Source: Hyphomonadaceae bacterium (lineage in GTDB: Bacteria; Pseudomonadota; Alphaproteobacteria; Caulobacterales; Aquidulcibacteraceae). From it: a stretch of 9,661 nt of DNA. The stretch covers positions 1 to 9,661 of the forward strand of contig DPWD01000001.1 of the NCBI GenBank assembly GCA_003526465.1, in the 5' to 3' direction. The notes beneath the pieces are model-generated. The model had not been told where the DNA came from. It saw only the letters and a program-made list of their open reading frames with translations, and did not search any database. The position numbers and the translations under genes are program-made. Shown here piece by piece: positions 1 to 7,200 of the stretch (positions within the stretch are counted from its first letter, which is position 1; each line of letters begins with the position of its first letter).

Positions 1-905
1 AACGAATAGCCGAGCGGCAGCACAAAGCCGGCGATGCGGCGCGAGGCGCCGAAGCGCTGCAATTGCTCGAACGTCTTGGGATAGGCTGCCTCCGAACTTG
101 CGGTCGAAAACGCCAGCAGCACCGGTTCGCGGATGAAACCGACGAGCGAGAACGCACGCGGCCCCACGAACAGCAACCCCGCCACAAGCAGCACGACCCA
201 GAGGATCAGCAGCGCGAGATAGAAGCCGCCGATGAAATTGACGTAGGTGCCAAGCACTTCGAGTCCGTACTTGGTGACGGTCGAGGCGATGGCGGCGAAT
301 ACCGCGAACGGCGCGAACATCATCACATAGCCGGTCACCCGCAGCATGACGTGCGAGACGCGCTCTGCCATGTCGACCACTGGCTTGGCCTGCTCGCCCA
401 TGGCCGCGAGCGCGACACCGAAAAACGCCGAGAACACCACGATCTGCAGGATCTCGTTATTGGCCATCGCCTCGAAGATCGATTTCGGCACCAGATGGGT
501 GATGAAATCCTTCAGGTTCACCGACGCCGCGGCGATGCCGCTCTCGGCGTTCTCTGGAGGCAACGGCAGGTCGAGGCCGACACCCGGCTGCAGCAGGTGC
601 ACCATCGCCAGCCCGAGGCACAGCGACACGATGGATGCCAGGATGAACCAAAACAGCGTGCGCACGCCCACGCGCCCGAGCGCACCGGTGCCGCCCATAT
701 GCGCGATGCCGACGATCAGGGTGGAAAACACCAAGGGCGCGATGATCATTTTGATCAGCCGCAGAAAAATATCGGTGACGATCTGGAAATAACCAGCGAC
801 CTCCACCCACCTGGCTTCCGGCTGGGTCTCATGCAGACGCCAACCGACAAGCACGCCGAGCGCCATGGCTACGAGGACAATCAAGGTGAAGTATCGCTGG
901 AACAT
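1..905 (-). CDS. Dicarboxylate/amino acid:cation symporter (DAACS, GltP/DctA-like), C-terminus outside window
   Basis: Inner-membrane secondary transporter expected to import C4-dicarboxylates or acidic amino acids with Na+ or H+. Reading the minus strand from ATG at 905 gives 301 codons with no stop; the window edge cuts the gene, so the C-terminal core with the substrate-binding NMDGT region is not visible. Family landmarks seen: an N-terminal hydrophobic helix (residues 6-22), LRLIKMIIAPLVFSTLIVGI at about 48-67, a long hydrophobic stretch from 83 to 105, KSIFEAMANNEILQIVVFS at about 141-159, MMFAPFAVFAAIAS at about 195-208, and STASSEAAYPKTF at about 267-279, which corresponds to the serine-rich re-entrant HP1 loop of the GltP/DctA family. 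The start is supported by AAGGG (914-918, minus strand) 8 nt upstream. Family assignment is firm; substrate cannot be told, so no symbol is given. Its promoter must lie in the 109 bp shared with the divergent gene at 1015. Confidence 0.93.
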   Translation of the reverse strand, partial: MFQRYFTLIVLVAMALGVLVGWRLHETQPEARWVEVAGYFQIVTDIFLRLIKMIIAPLVFSTLIVGIAHMGGTGALGRVGVRTLFWFILASIVSLCLGLAMVHLLQPGVGLDLPLPPENAESGIAAASVNLKDFITHLVPKSIFEAMANNEILQIVVFSAFFGVALAAMGEQAKPVVDMAERVSHVMLRVTGYVMMFAPFAVFAAIASTVTKYGLEVLGTYVNFIGGFYLALLILWVVLLVAGLLFVGPRAFSLVGFIREPVLLAFSTASSEAAYPKTFEQLQRFGASRRIAGFVLPLGYS

Positions 906-1014
906 GGGGTCTGCCCTTAGCCGCACGCGCGCCCGGCACAAAGCGGAAAGATAACCGCCCACCGCTTGATTTTGTCTGCCGCACCAGCCCATGCTCCCAG
1001 CCAAGGGTGATGCG
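906..1014. other. Divergent intergenic region between symporter and small membrane protein
   Basis: These 109 bp separate two divergently transcribed genes and hold both ribosome binding sites (AAGGG complement at 914-918; AAGGG at 1003-1007). I see a TATCTT-like -10 candidate on the minus strand but no convincing paired -35 box, so no promoter is called. Confidence 0.4.
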
Positions 1015-1341
1015 ATGAACGTGATGCGTGCGGTGATCGGGGTCTGCGCCTTGGCGCTGCTGGGGCTGATGCTGTGGGCCGCATTCGCCAAGCAGGACCT
1101 TCACGGCGCGTTCATGGATCAGCTCAACGTGCTGCTGACGTTACCGTGGGGGATAGCGACCTTGGCCGATCTGCTGGTCGGGTTCATCCTGTTCGCGACC
1201 TTGGTGTTCGTGGTCGAGCGCTCCTGGATCGCTGCTGCGTTCTGGGCCGCGCCCGTGTTCGTGCTGGGCAATATGTGGGCCGCGCTCTGGTTCATTGTGC
1301 GCTTGCCCTACCTGGCCAAGCAGCTGTCCCAGCCGCGCTAG
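1015..1341 (+). CDS. Small three-helix membrane protein, DUF1475-like
   Basis: A predicted 108-residue inner-membrane protein of unknown function. Three hydrophobic segments are visible: about residues 4-24, 44-66 and 72-95, followed by a short basic tail (YLAKQLSQPR). The central pattern PWGIATLADLLVGF, then VVERSWIAAAFW, then FVLGNMWAALWF resembles the DUF1475 family (PW..ATL.D.Y, E.SW, GN..T..Y); this is recognition by eye, not a search. I chose ATG 1015 over in-frame ATG 991 because AAGGG at 1003-1007 sits 7 nt before 1015, while 991 has no ribosome binding site and would add polar residues before the first helix. The gene converges on the oxyR-like gene and their stops overlap at 1338-1341. 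No catalytic motif is visible. Confidence 0.75.
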   Translation: MNVMRAVIGVCALALLGLMLWAAFAKQDLHGAFMDQLNVLLTLPWGIATLADLLVGFILFATLVFVVERSWIAAAFWAAPVFVLGNMWAALWFIVRLPYLAKQLSQPR

Positions 1342-2258
1342 GCCACCAACAGCTTTCGCAACATCTCGGCCAACAACCGCGCTTCGCCTTCGCGCGGCGA
1401 GCCCTCGCGCCAGGCCACGCCAATGGAGCGGCCGATGGCGGGGCGGGCAAACGGGCGCAGGGCGACACGCGCTCCCGCGGCTGCGCCAGCGTCGGCGGCA
1501 AGCTTTGGCAGCAGGGTCACGCCCATGCCGCCTTCGACCATATGCACCAAAGTCTGCAAGCTGGTCGCGCCGACATCGCTATTGCGTCTCCCGGGGCTGA
1601 GTTGACACAGCGAAAGCGCGTGCTCGCGCAGACAATGGCCGTCCTCCAGCAGCAGCACGTCCTCGCCCTTGAGGTGCTCGGGCGCGAGGTCATTGCGCGC
1701 GGCCAAGACGTGACCCTCGGGGCAAACCAAGAAGAACTCGTCCTCGGCGATGCTCTCGAAGGCAATCCCAGGCGCGGCATAGGGCAAGGCTATGATGGCG
1801 GCGTCCAGATTCCGAGTTCGAAGCGCCTCAACCAGCCGCATGGTGAGGTCCTCACGCATGAGCAAGCGCAGGCTGGGATAATCCTGCTTGAGTCTGCGCA
1901 GCAGCGCCGGCAACACGTAAGGCGCAATTGTTGGTATGGCGCCGAGGCGAAACTGGCCGCTGAACGGAGCGGCGCCGGTCCGCACGGCGCGCACCAATTC
2001 TTCCACTTCGCCCAGCGCCCGGGCCGCGCCTTCGGCGACCTCCTCTCCCGCCGGGGTGAGCACCGCGCCCGTGCGTCCGCGCTCCACCAGCACCGTGCCG
2101 AGCGTGATCTCCAATTCCTTGATACCGGCCGAGAGCGTCGGCTGGGTCACCCCCACCGCATCCGCGGCGGCGACGAAACTGCCCTGAGCGCGCAGCGCGG
2201 TCAGGAACTGCAGCTGGCGCAGGGTTGGCATGGAAGAGGCGGGGATTCGGTTATCCAT
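1338..2258 (-). CDS. oxyR: OxyR-type LysR-family peroxide-sensing transcriptional regulator
   Basis: A 306-residue LysR-type regulator. The winged helix-turn-helix is at about residues 12-70 (LRQLQFL, GSFVAAADAVGVTQPTLSAGI, LVERGR, LTPAGE), followed by a linker helix and the effector domain from about 100. OxyR assignment rests on LLLEDGHCLREHALSLC: Cys209 and Cys218 are nine residues apart, the spacing of the peroxide-reactive Cys199-Cys208 pair of E. coli OxyR, and LGAIPTIAPYVLP, ATSLQTLVHMV and GMGVTLLP also match. In the family, H2O2 oxidises the first cysteine to a disulfide and switches the tetramer to an activator of catalase and peroxiredoxin genes. Start is ambiguous: ATG 2258 gives the longest protein, but ATG 2231 (Met10, MPTLRQLQFL) aligns with Met1 of E. 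coli OxyR and would leave the palindrome at 2257-2271 upstream of the gene. Neither has a strong ribosome binding site. None of the usual targets (ahpC, katG) is in the window. Confidence 0.92.
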   Translation of the reverse strand: MDNRIPASSMPTLRQLQFLTALRAQGSFVAAADAVGVTQPTLSAGIKELEITLGTVLVERGRTGAVLTPAGEEVAEGAARALGEVEELVRAVRTGAAPFSGQFRLGAIPTIAPYVLPALLRRLKQDYPSLRLLMREDLTMRLVEALRTRNLDAAIIALPYAAPGIAFESIAEDEFFLVCPEGHVLAARNDLAPEHLKGEDVLLLEDGHCLREHALSLCQLSPGRRNSDVGATSLQTLVHMVEGGMGVTLLPKLAADAGAAAGARVALRPFARPAIGRSIGVAWREGSPREGEARLLAEMLRKLLVA

Positions 2259-2271
2259 AGATCGCGTCTAT
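2257..2271. promoter_or_regulatory. OxyR/LysR-type operator-like palindrome ATAG-N7-CTAT
   Basis: The plus strand reads ATAG (2257-2260), seven bases (ATCGCGT), then CTAT (2268-2271). This is a perfect 4+4 inverted repeat with the ATAG-N7-CTAT spacing of one half of the OxyR consensus, and it contains the LysR T-N11-A core. The second half-site expected 7 bp further on either side is not recognisable. It overlaps the upstream oxyR ATG (2258) and lies about 10 bp downstream of a TTGATGC element (minus strand, 2281-2287), so it may cover the oxyR -10 region. Autoregulation is inferred. Confidence 0.5.
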
Positions 2272-2298
2272 TCCACCACTGCATCAATATTGGCTTCT

Positions 2299-2323
2299 GC
2301 CCAGCTTGCGCAAGGGGCTGGGC
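2299..2323. promoter_or_regulatory. Hairpin in the oxyR/oxidoreductase intergenic region
   Basis: GCCCAGC (2299-2305) and GCTGGGC (2317-2323) form a perfect 7-bp stem around an 11-nt loop that itself holds the palindrome TTGCGCAA (2306-2313). No T-run follows on either strand, so it is not a standard terminator. It could be a protein-binding site or a leader hairpin for the gene starting at 2367; function unknown. Confidence 0.35.
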
Positions 2324-2366
2324 GGCGTAACCCCCTCTTTCCTGGTTTTGGGTTGAAGCTCGAAGC

Positions 2367-3473
2367 ATGAGCGATTTCGACGCGATCATCGTGGGCGCTG
2401 GGGCTGTTGGGCTCGCCTGCGGCTACGCGCTGGCCAAGCGCGGGCTCAGCGTCGCCGTGTTGGAGCGGGAGGGGCGCATTGGCGCCGGCGTTTCCTCGCG
2501 CAACTCCGAGGTCATTCACGCCGGCTTCTATTATCGCACCGGTTCGCTCAAGGCGCGCGCGTGCGTTGAGGGCCGGCGCGCGCTCTACGCGTTCCTCGAT
2601 GCGCACAATGTCGCCCACGACAAGTGCGCCAAGCTGCTCGTCGCCACCGATGCAAAGGAACTGGCGGGCCTGGAACAAATCGCACTGCAAGCGGAGGCCA
2701 ACGGTGTCGAGGGCATGACGCGCCTGAGCGGCGCCGAAGCGCGCGCGCTCGAACCTGAACTCAATGCGCTCGCGGCGCTGCATTTCTCCGAGAGCGGGGT
2801 GATGGACGCGCATGGCTACATGGATGCGCTCGCCGGCGAGATCGAAGCGCGCGGGGGCGCGATCGTGTTGAACTCGCCCTTCCTCGGCGCGCGCCCGCTT
2901 CCGGAAGGGTTCGCCATTTCAGTGGGCGGGGCCGATCCCACAACGATCACCGCCACGCGTTTGATCGTCGCCGCGGGGCTCGGTGCGCAAGCCTGTGCAC
3001 ACACGATTGAAGGAATGCCGCTCTCGGCCGTCCCCAAACAGCATCTTGGCAAGGGCAGTTATTTCACGCTCTTTGGCGTGAAGGCGCCATTCCGCAGGCT
3101 GATCTACCCGCTGCCCATTCCGGGCGCGCTGGGCACACATTATCGCCGCGACCTCGGCGGCGCCGCCCGCTTCGGCCCCGATCTCGAATGGGTTGAACAA
3201 GAAGACTACCGCGTCGATCCCGAGCGCGCCGCGAGTTTCTACGAAACGATCCGTCGCTTCTGGCCCGGCCTGCCCGATGGCGCGCTGGTTCCAGACTATG
3301 CCGGCATCCGTCCCAAGATTCACGGGCCGGGCGAAGCGCAACCCGATTTCGTGCTCGCCGATGCTGGCGTTCACGGGCTTGGCAAATTGTTGTGCCTGTT
3401 CGGCATCGAAAGCCCGGGGCTCACCGCGTCGCTGGCGCTTGGGGAAGAAGTGGCGCGGCGGTTGAGGGCCTGA
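2367..3473 (+). CDS. FAD-dependent oxidoreductase, L-2-hydroxyglutarate dehydrogenase (L2HGDH/LhgO) family
   Basis: A 368-residue flavoprotein of the DAO/glycine oxidase fold, full length for its family. The N-terminal Rossmann FAD site is VGAGAVG at residues 9-15, with the ribose-binding acid at the end of the second strand (VLE, Glu33). L2HGDH-like signatures follow: SSRNSEVIHAGFYY (43-56), SLKARACVEGRR (60-71), KGSYFTL (229-235), HYRRDLGGAARFGPDLEWV (258-276), YAGIRPKI (311-318) and LFGIESPGLTASLALGE (344-360). Family members oxidise L-2-hydroxyglutarate to 2-oxoglutarate and pass electrons to the quinone pool; related enzymes use other 2-hydroxy or amino acids, so the substrate is inferred. 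The ribosome binding site is weak (GAAG-like before 2367). It is divergent from oxyR (108 bp between the annotated starts), which makes OxyR control possible but unproven. Confidence 0.88.
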   Translation: MSDFDAIIVGAGAVGLACGYALAKRGLSVAVLEREGRIGAGVSSRNSEVIHAGFYYRTGSLKARACVEGRRALYAFLDAHNVAHDKCAKLLVATDAKELAGLEQIALQAEANGVEGMTRLSGAEARALEPELNALAALHFSESGVMDAHGYMDALAGEIEARGGAIVLNSPFLGARPLPEGFAISVGGADPTTITATRLIVAAGLGAQACAHTIEGMPLSAVPKQHLGKGSYFTLFGVKAPFRRLIYPLPIPGALGTHYRRDLGGAARFGPDLEWVEQEDYRVDPERAASFYETIRRFWPGLPDGALVPDYAGIRPKIHGPGEAQPDFVLADAGVHGLGKLLCLFGIESPGLTASLALGEEVARRLRA

Positions 3474-3481
3474 ATCAAAAC

Positions 3482-3585
3482 TTCTTGGACCGCCGGCTTC
3501 CTCGCCGGCGTCGGCGATTGCTACCGCGCTGGTGGCGGCGCGTTTGCAGCACCGCGCGCCGGCGAGGACGCTGGCGGTCCAAGAA
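3482..3585. repeat. REP-like double hairpin (inverted pair, BIME-like)
   Basis: Two 29-bp arms, 3482-3510 and 3557-3585, are inverted copies matching at 27 of 29 positions and are separated by 46 bp. Each arm also folds on its own: CGCCGGC/GCCGGCG with loop TTCCTC (3491-3510), and CGCCGGC/GCTGGCG with loop GAGGAC and one G-U pair (3557-3576). Two head-to-head hairpins is the architecture of paired REP elements. It lies between convergent genes (oxidoreductase stop 3473, autotransporter stop 3635), the usual home of such repeats. Whether it is dispersed in the genome cannot be seen here. Confidence 0.7.
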
Positions 3586-3610
3586 AAAGGGCGGGCCCGG
3601 AGGCCCGCCC
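3584..3610 (-). terminator. Intrinsic terminator of the autotransporter gene
   Basis: GGGCGGGCC (3589-3597) and GGCCCGCCC (3602-3610) form a perfect 9-bp stem with a 4-nt loop. Read on the minus strand it is followed directly by TTTTTCTT (complement of 3581-3588). It lies 25 bp past the autotransporter stop codon. The U-tract overlaps the outer end of the REP-like arm. In the plus direction there is no adjacent T-run. Confidence 0.85.
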
Positions 3611-3634
3611 ACAGTTTGGCTATTTTCGCTTGCT

Positions 3635-6600
3635 TCAGAAATCGAAGGTGAAGCCCGCTTGCACGGCGGTGTTGGAGAGTTCGCCCCGGCCGCTGTCGGT
3701 TGAGGCTTGCAGGAAGGCCTGGAAGTTCTCGTTCATCTTGTACGAGAAGCCGGTGCTGGCCGCGATCCACTCGCGGTCGAGCATCTGTGAAACGCCGAAA
3801 CCGACGTCCGGCGCGCCGATGAAGTGCGCGCTGACGAAATCGACATCGTCGCCCAGTTCGGTGACGTAGCCGACGCGGCCGTAGGCGGCAAAAGGCGCAC
3901 GCCCCGCTTCGTTGACCGGCATGTAGTTGAACTGCAGCGCGGTTTCCGCGGTGAGAGAATCGACCGTGCGGCCCGCAACTTCCAGCGCGAAGTCTTCGGC
4001 GCCGAACTCGCGATAGCCGTCGAGTTCGAGGCTCGAATAGGCAAGCCCCACGGTTGGCCCGATCCGCAATCCGCTGATCGGCTCGAACGAATAGCCGGCC
4101 CGCACGCCCGCCAGCGATTGCACGGCACCTGGCGCGGCGTCGATGTCGTTGCGCCAATCCTGACCCGGAACGCGCGCCATTTCGTATTCGTGGCGGGCAA
4201 CGCCGACATAGGCGTCGAGGTTCCAGGCATCGTCCCACGCCGTGCCATAGAGCATGGCGCCGTAGCCCGTGTGATCCATCGGGGTCACGCCGGTTTCGGT
4301 GTCGCGTGTGAGATAACGAGACAACGTGGTCGCAACGCCAACCGCCATGTGCTCGTTGACGCGATAATCGACGCCAGCGGTCATGTCGGAGGTGCTGAAC
4401 GCGGTCATGTGGGTGGGATTGTAGCGGTCCCCTTCATAGGCCTCGTCGCCCACCGAGGTGAAATTGCCCTGGCCGGTGATGAAGAAGCCAAGTCGTTCGT
4501 TGGTCGGAGCGCGGCCCGCGCCGGGAGTGAACCCGTCGGCGCCAGTTGCGCCCGCGCCAACGATGCTCATACCGCGGGCCACGCTCTGGTCGCTCAAGCC
4601 GCGAACGCCAGCGCGCAGTTCGGCCGTGCGCATGTCGAGGCCCTGGGTGAAGCCTTGCGAATAGCGCACCGCCAGCGGCACGGTTTCGAACGCATTCGCC
4701 GGCGTTAGTCGGAACATCATGCCGTCGAAGGCCGGCAACGACGCGCTGTCGACCACGTCGAACAAACCCTGGAAGTTGGTGAAATTGCCTCCCCAACGCA
4801 GCGTATCGAGCGCCTGACCGAGCGACTGGAAGGTTGTTCCCGCGAAATGGTGGCCAAGACGGCGCGCCTGCACTACCACGTCGACATTGCCGCCCGCACG
4901 GACAACGCTTTCCGCGAATAGGGAGTGGCCGGCGCCGATCAATTCCACATCGTCGAAATTGCCGACCACGGTCGTGCCGTGAAGCACCGTGTAGATGTCG
5001 CCAAAGCGCGCGCGGCTCTGGCTGTTGACCGGCGCGACATAGACATCGCCGGCCAAGCTTGCGCCACCGTTCACCATCAGGAAGTCATTGGTGATCACAC
5101 CGCCCTGGCGGCGAACATTGACCACCATGTCGCCGAATGTGGTCTGCACGTAGTCGCCGTTAATCGTCATCGTCCCGACGCTGTCGAGCCCGCCGGCTGA
5201 AAGCACGCCGTTGACGTTGAACAGCGTTTGCGTGGTGATGGCGCCGCGCCCGGTCAGGAAGCCGCCCCACAACATATATTCCCGCGCATTGAGCGCGCCA
5301 TCGACGTTGGCGGCGCCGCGATGCTGCTCGAGCGCGATCAGCGTGTTGAGCTGGCGGCCAGCGAGCACGTCGAGACGCGCGCCGTTGCCGGTGATCGAGA
5401 GCTTGTCGATTTCGACATTCATATCGACGCGCGTCGTGCCGCCGCGATCCAGGGTGATGTCGAAGAAGCGGGCAATGCCGTCTTCATCGCCATCCCATGT
5501 CCCAAACGCGCCAAAGCTGTTGTTCGGCACAAACAAGCGCGAACCTGGCCCAGTGGGGCTGCCGACGCCCGCGGTGACGCCACGGTCGCGGCGGCCCTGC
5601 TCGCCCAGCGCCGGCCCTTCCGTTTCGTCAGCAGCGTCACGGTATTCACCAACGAAATTGACCTGATGCAGCTCCCCTGCCGCGGTCGGCGCGGCAGCAG
5701 CTTGCGGCGTCAGCTCGTTCGGCCCCGTGTCGCCTTCAACGTCAGTCGGAATCTCCTGGTCGAACACCGTTCCCCATTTCGGAGCATCGGCGAAATAGCC
5801 CGGCTCGCCGGCCCGCGGCAGCCCGTTTTGGACCCGCCCGTGCTGGTCGATATAGAAATAATTGGGATCCATCGTCTGTTCCCAATGGCGCGGATCGCTC
5901 CAATTGCCGTTGCCGCCGCGAGATTCCGCGTAGACGTACGGATTGTTGGCGACCAGCCAGTCGCGAAACAGGAACAGCGGATTGTAGTACGACTCGCTGC
6001 CATAGCCCCCGGCGGGATCGAAGAAGCCCGAGACCCAGCCACCCGAGAGCACGCCTGTGACCAGCGGACGCTCGTAGATCTGATCGGCGAACAACGCCGA
6101 GCCGGAATCTCCGCCCGCGGTGCTTGCTTCGTTGGGCAATGCGTCGCCGGGGAACCAGTCGATGTGATCGCCTGTCAGTATCCCAGAGGTGCCATCCCAG
6201 GTGACCGGCTGGAAGCCGCCGAACGGTCCGGTATTGCAGACGATGTCGTTGCCATTGCCGGTTCCGAAGAACTCGCCGCGAACGCAATCATTGGCGTTGC
6301 GGTTCTCGCGATCCATGTCGATGTGGTACAAGAGTTGCGCGGATTCGACCGTTGGATTGTTGTTGAGATCGGTAAAAGCTGCGCCTGGCACATTGAATAC
6401 GCCCGCCACATAATCGTTTTGCGAGAACAGGCCATCGATCATGTTCTCGCCGGCGCGGCGCTTGAAGTCGAGGCCGATGAACGGCCCGTTGGTGCCGTCG
6501 CCAGTCGCCCCATGACCAACCACAGCGGCGTGCGTCGGTCCGCTCAACGGCGAGAACAGCATGCCGTAGGTCGGCAATCCGATGACGGGGATGTCGAGGG

Positions 6601-7120
6601 TGGCGGTCATGATGTCGCCGCCCGGGAAAGGCTCGGTGACGTTGAATACCGAATTGACCTGCAACGCATTGTAGAAGCCGATGGCGGCGTTGCTGCGCCA
6701 GGTCCCCGTGAACGGATTTTGAATCGGGCCGCCTGGAACGAAGTTGCGCCGCCACAAATCGAAGCCGGTGAGGCTATCCAGCGGATTGAAGCTGAACCCC
6801 ATATGGCTGCCATCGCCGGGGGTATAGCGCTCGTCGGTGACGCCGGCCGTGCAGTGCTGCGCCAGGATTACGGTGCGCGGGTTGATCAGCTGCGCGGTGC
6901 AGACGAAGTTGCTCACGCCGCCGTTTGCGTTAAGCCGCCGGTTCCACATTTGGGCGACGCCGGCCCATTCATTGTCGACGTCAACGCCGCCGCCAGCGCC
7001 GACGGTGTCGTTAGGCACCAACGCGCTCGCCGGACTTGCAAGCCCAAGGCTTGCACCGATGCTTAGCGCCAGCGCGGAAGCAGCCAATTGCCAACGCGCG
7101 CGCATTTTCGACTTCGCCAT
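3635..7120 (-). CDS. Autotransporter with trypsin-like serine protease passenger (type Va secretion)
   Basis: An 1161-residue self-secreting protein. Residues 1-33 are a Sec signal peptide (basic start, hydrophobic ALALSIGASLGLA, ASA cleavage site). About 35-395 is a trypsin-fold protease: His89 in AQHC, likely Asp169 in GGDIMTATL, and Ser339 in GGDSGS. Cys74/Cys90 and Cys279/Cys295 could form disulfides. A low-complexity linker (about 455-525) leads to a Gly/Asn-rich beta-helix-like passenger (about 560-750) with G-x-GxI, VNGVLSAGG and MTINGDYVQT motifs typical of autotransporters. The C-terminal barrel spans about 876-1161 and ends in QAGFTFDF, a terminal-Phe signal for BAM insertion. The passenger should reach the cell surface or medium; its substrate is unknown. 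Start 7120 is chosen because AAGGGAG (7128-7134) sits 7 nt upstream and the signal peptide follows at once; in-frame ATG 7228 would prepend 36 unlikely residues and lies upstream of the predicted transcription start. Confidence 0.93.
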   Translation of the reverse strand: MAKSKMRARWQLAASALALSIGASLGLASPASALVPNDTVGAGGGVDVDNEWAGVAQMWNRRLNANGGVSNFVCTAQLINPRTVILAQHCTAGVTDERYTPGDGSHMGFSFNPLDSLTGFDLWRRNFVPGGPIQNPFTGTWRSNAAIGFYNALQVNSVFNVTEPFPGGDIMTATLDIPVIGLPTYGMLFSPLSGPTHAAVVGHGATGDGTNGPFIGLDFKRRAGENMIDGLFSQNDYVAGVFNVPGAAFTDLNNNPTVESAQLLYHIDMDRENRNANDCVRGEFFGTGNGNDIVCNTGPFGGFQPVTWDGTSGILTGDHIDWFPGDALPNEASTAGGDSGSALFADQIYERPLVTGVLSGGWVSGFFDPAGGYGSESYYNPLFLFRDWLVANNPYVYAESRGGNGNWSDPRHWEQTMDPNYFYIDQHGRVQNGLPRAGEPGYFADAPKWGTVFDQEIPTDVEGDTGPNELTPQAAAAPTAAGELHQVNFVGEYRDAADETEGPALGEQGRRDRGVTAGVGSPTGPGSRLFVPNNSFGAFGTWDGDEDGIARFFDITLDRGGTTRVDMNVEIDKLSITGNGARLDVLAGRQLNTLIALEQHRGAANVDGALNAREYMLWGGFLTGRGAITTQTLFNVNGVLSAGGLDSVGTMTINGDYVQTTFGDMVVNVRRQGGVITNDFLMVNGGASLAGDVYVAPVNSQSRARFGDIYTVLHGTTVVGNFDDVELIGAGHSLFAESVVRAGGNVDVVVQARRLGHHFAGTTFQSLGQALDTLRWGGNFTNFQGLFDVVDSASLPAFDGMMFRLTPANAFETVPLAVRYSQGFTQGLDMRTAELRAGVRGLSDQSVARGMSIVGAGATGADGFTPGAGRAPTNERLGFFITGQGNFTSVGDEAYEGDRYNPTHMTAFSTSDMTAGVDYRVNEHMAVGVATTLSRYLTRDTETGVTPMDHTGYGAMLYGTAWDDAWNLDAYVGVARHEYEMARVPGQDWRNDIDAAPGAVQSLAGVRAGYSFEPISGLRIGPTVGLAYSSLELDGYREFGAEDFALEVAGRTVDSLTAETALQFNYMPVNEAGRAPFAAYGRVGYVTELGDDVDFVSAHFIGAPDVGFGVSQMLDREWIAASTGFSYKMNENFQAFLQASTDSGRGELSNTAVQAGFTFDF

Positions 7121-7127
7121 ACGACGT

Positions 7128-7134
7128 CTCCCTT
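7128..7134 (-). promoter_or_regulatory. Ribosome binding site deciding the autotransporter start
   Basis: AAGGGAG on the minus strand, 7 nt before ATG 7120. It is the best ribosome binding site near this gene and supports a 1161-residue rather than a 1197-residue product. Confidence 0.85.
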
Positions 7135-7163
7135 GGAACAAATTTCTAAATTGGGGCCCACAC

Positions 7164-7194
7164 CCAACTTGCGACACGTTTGGCCGCAAGTTGG
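7164..7194 (-). promoter_or_regulatory. Leader hairpin or operator of the autotransporter gene
   Basis: CCAACTTGCG (7164-7173) and CGCAAGTTGG (7185-7194) are perfect 10-bp inverted repeats with an 11-nt loop. On the minus strand this lies in the predicted 5' leader, about 30 bp upstream of the ribosome binding site. No U-run follows, so a dimeric-regulator operator or an mRNA-stabilising stem is more likely than a terminator. Confidence 0.5.
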
Positions 7195-7200
7195 CCGCAA
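7180..7200. repeat. Tandem 11-bp direct repeat at the autotransporter promoter
   Basis: TTGGCCGCAAG (7180-7190) is followed immediately by TTGGCCGCAA (7191-7200). The period of 11 bp is about one helical turn, placing both copies on the same DNA face. The repeat overlaps the downstream end of the predicted -10 box and half of the inverted repeat 7164-7194, as expected of an operator. Confidence 0.6.

Noticed and set aside
63..920. A 285-codon plus-strand open frame
   Set aside because: It is antisense to the clear symporter gene; its product is a His/Arg/Asp-rich shadow.
1074..2330. A 418-codon plus-strand open frame
   Set aside because: It runs through the membrane protein in another frame and antisense through oxyR; the product resembles nothing and has no ribosome binding site.
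2919..4238. A 439-codon minus-strand open frame
   Set aside because: It crosses the antisense of the oxidoreductase, the terminator and the wrong frame of the autotransporter, and its composition is Arg-rich shadow.
5228..7066. A 612-codon plus-strand open frame
   Set aside because: It lies antisense to the autotransporter, which has a signal peptide, protease triad and barrel. The plus-strand product is Arg/Ala/His-rich with no family look; long antisense frames are expected in GC-rich coding DNA.
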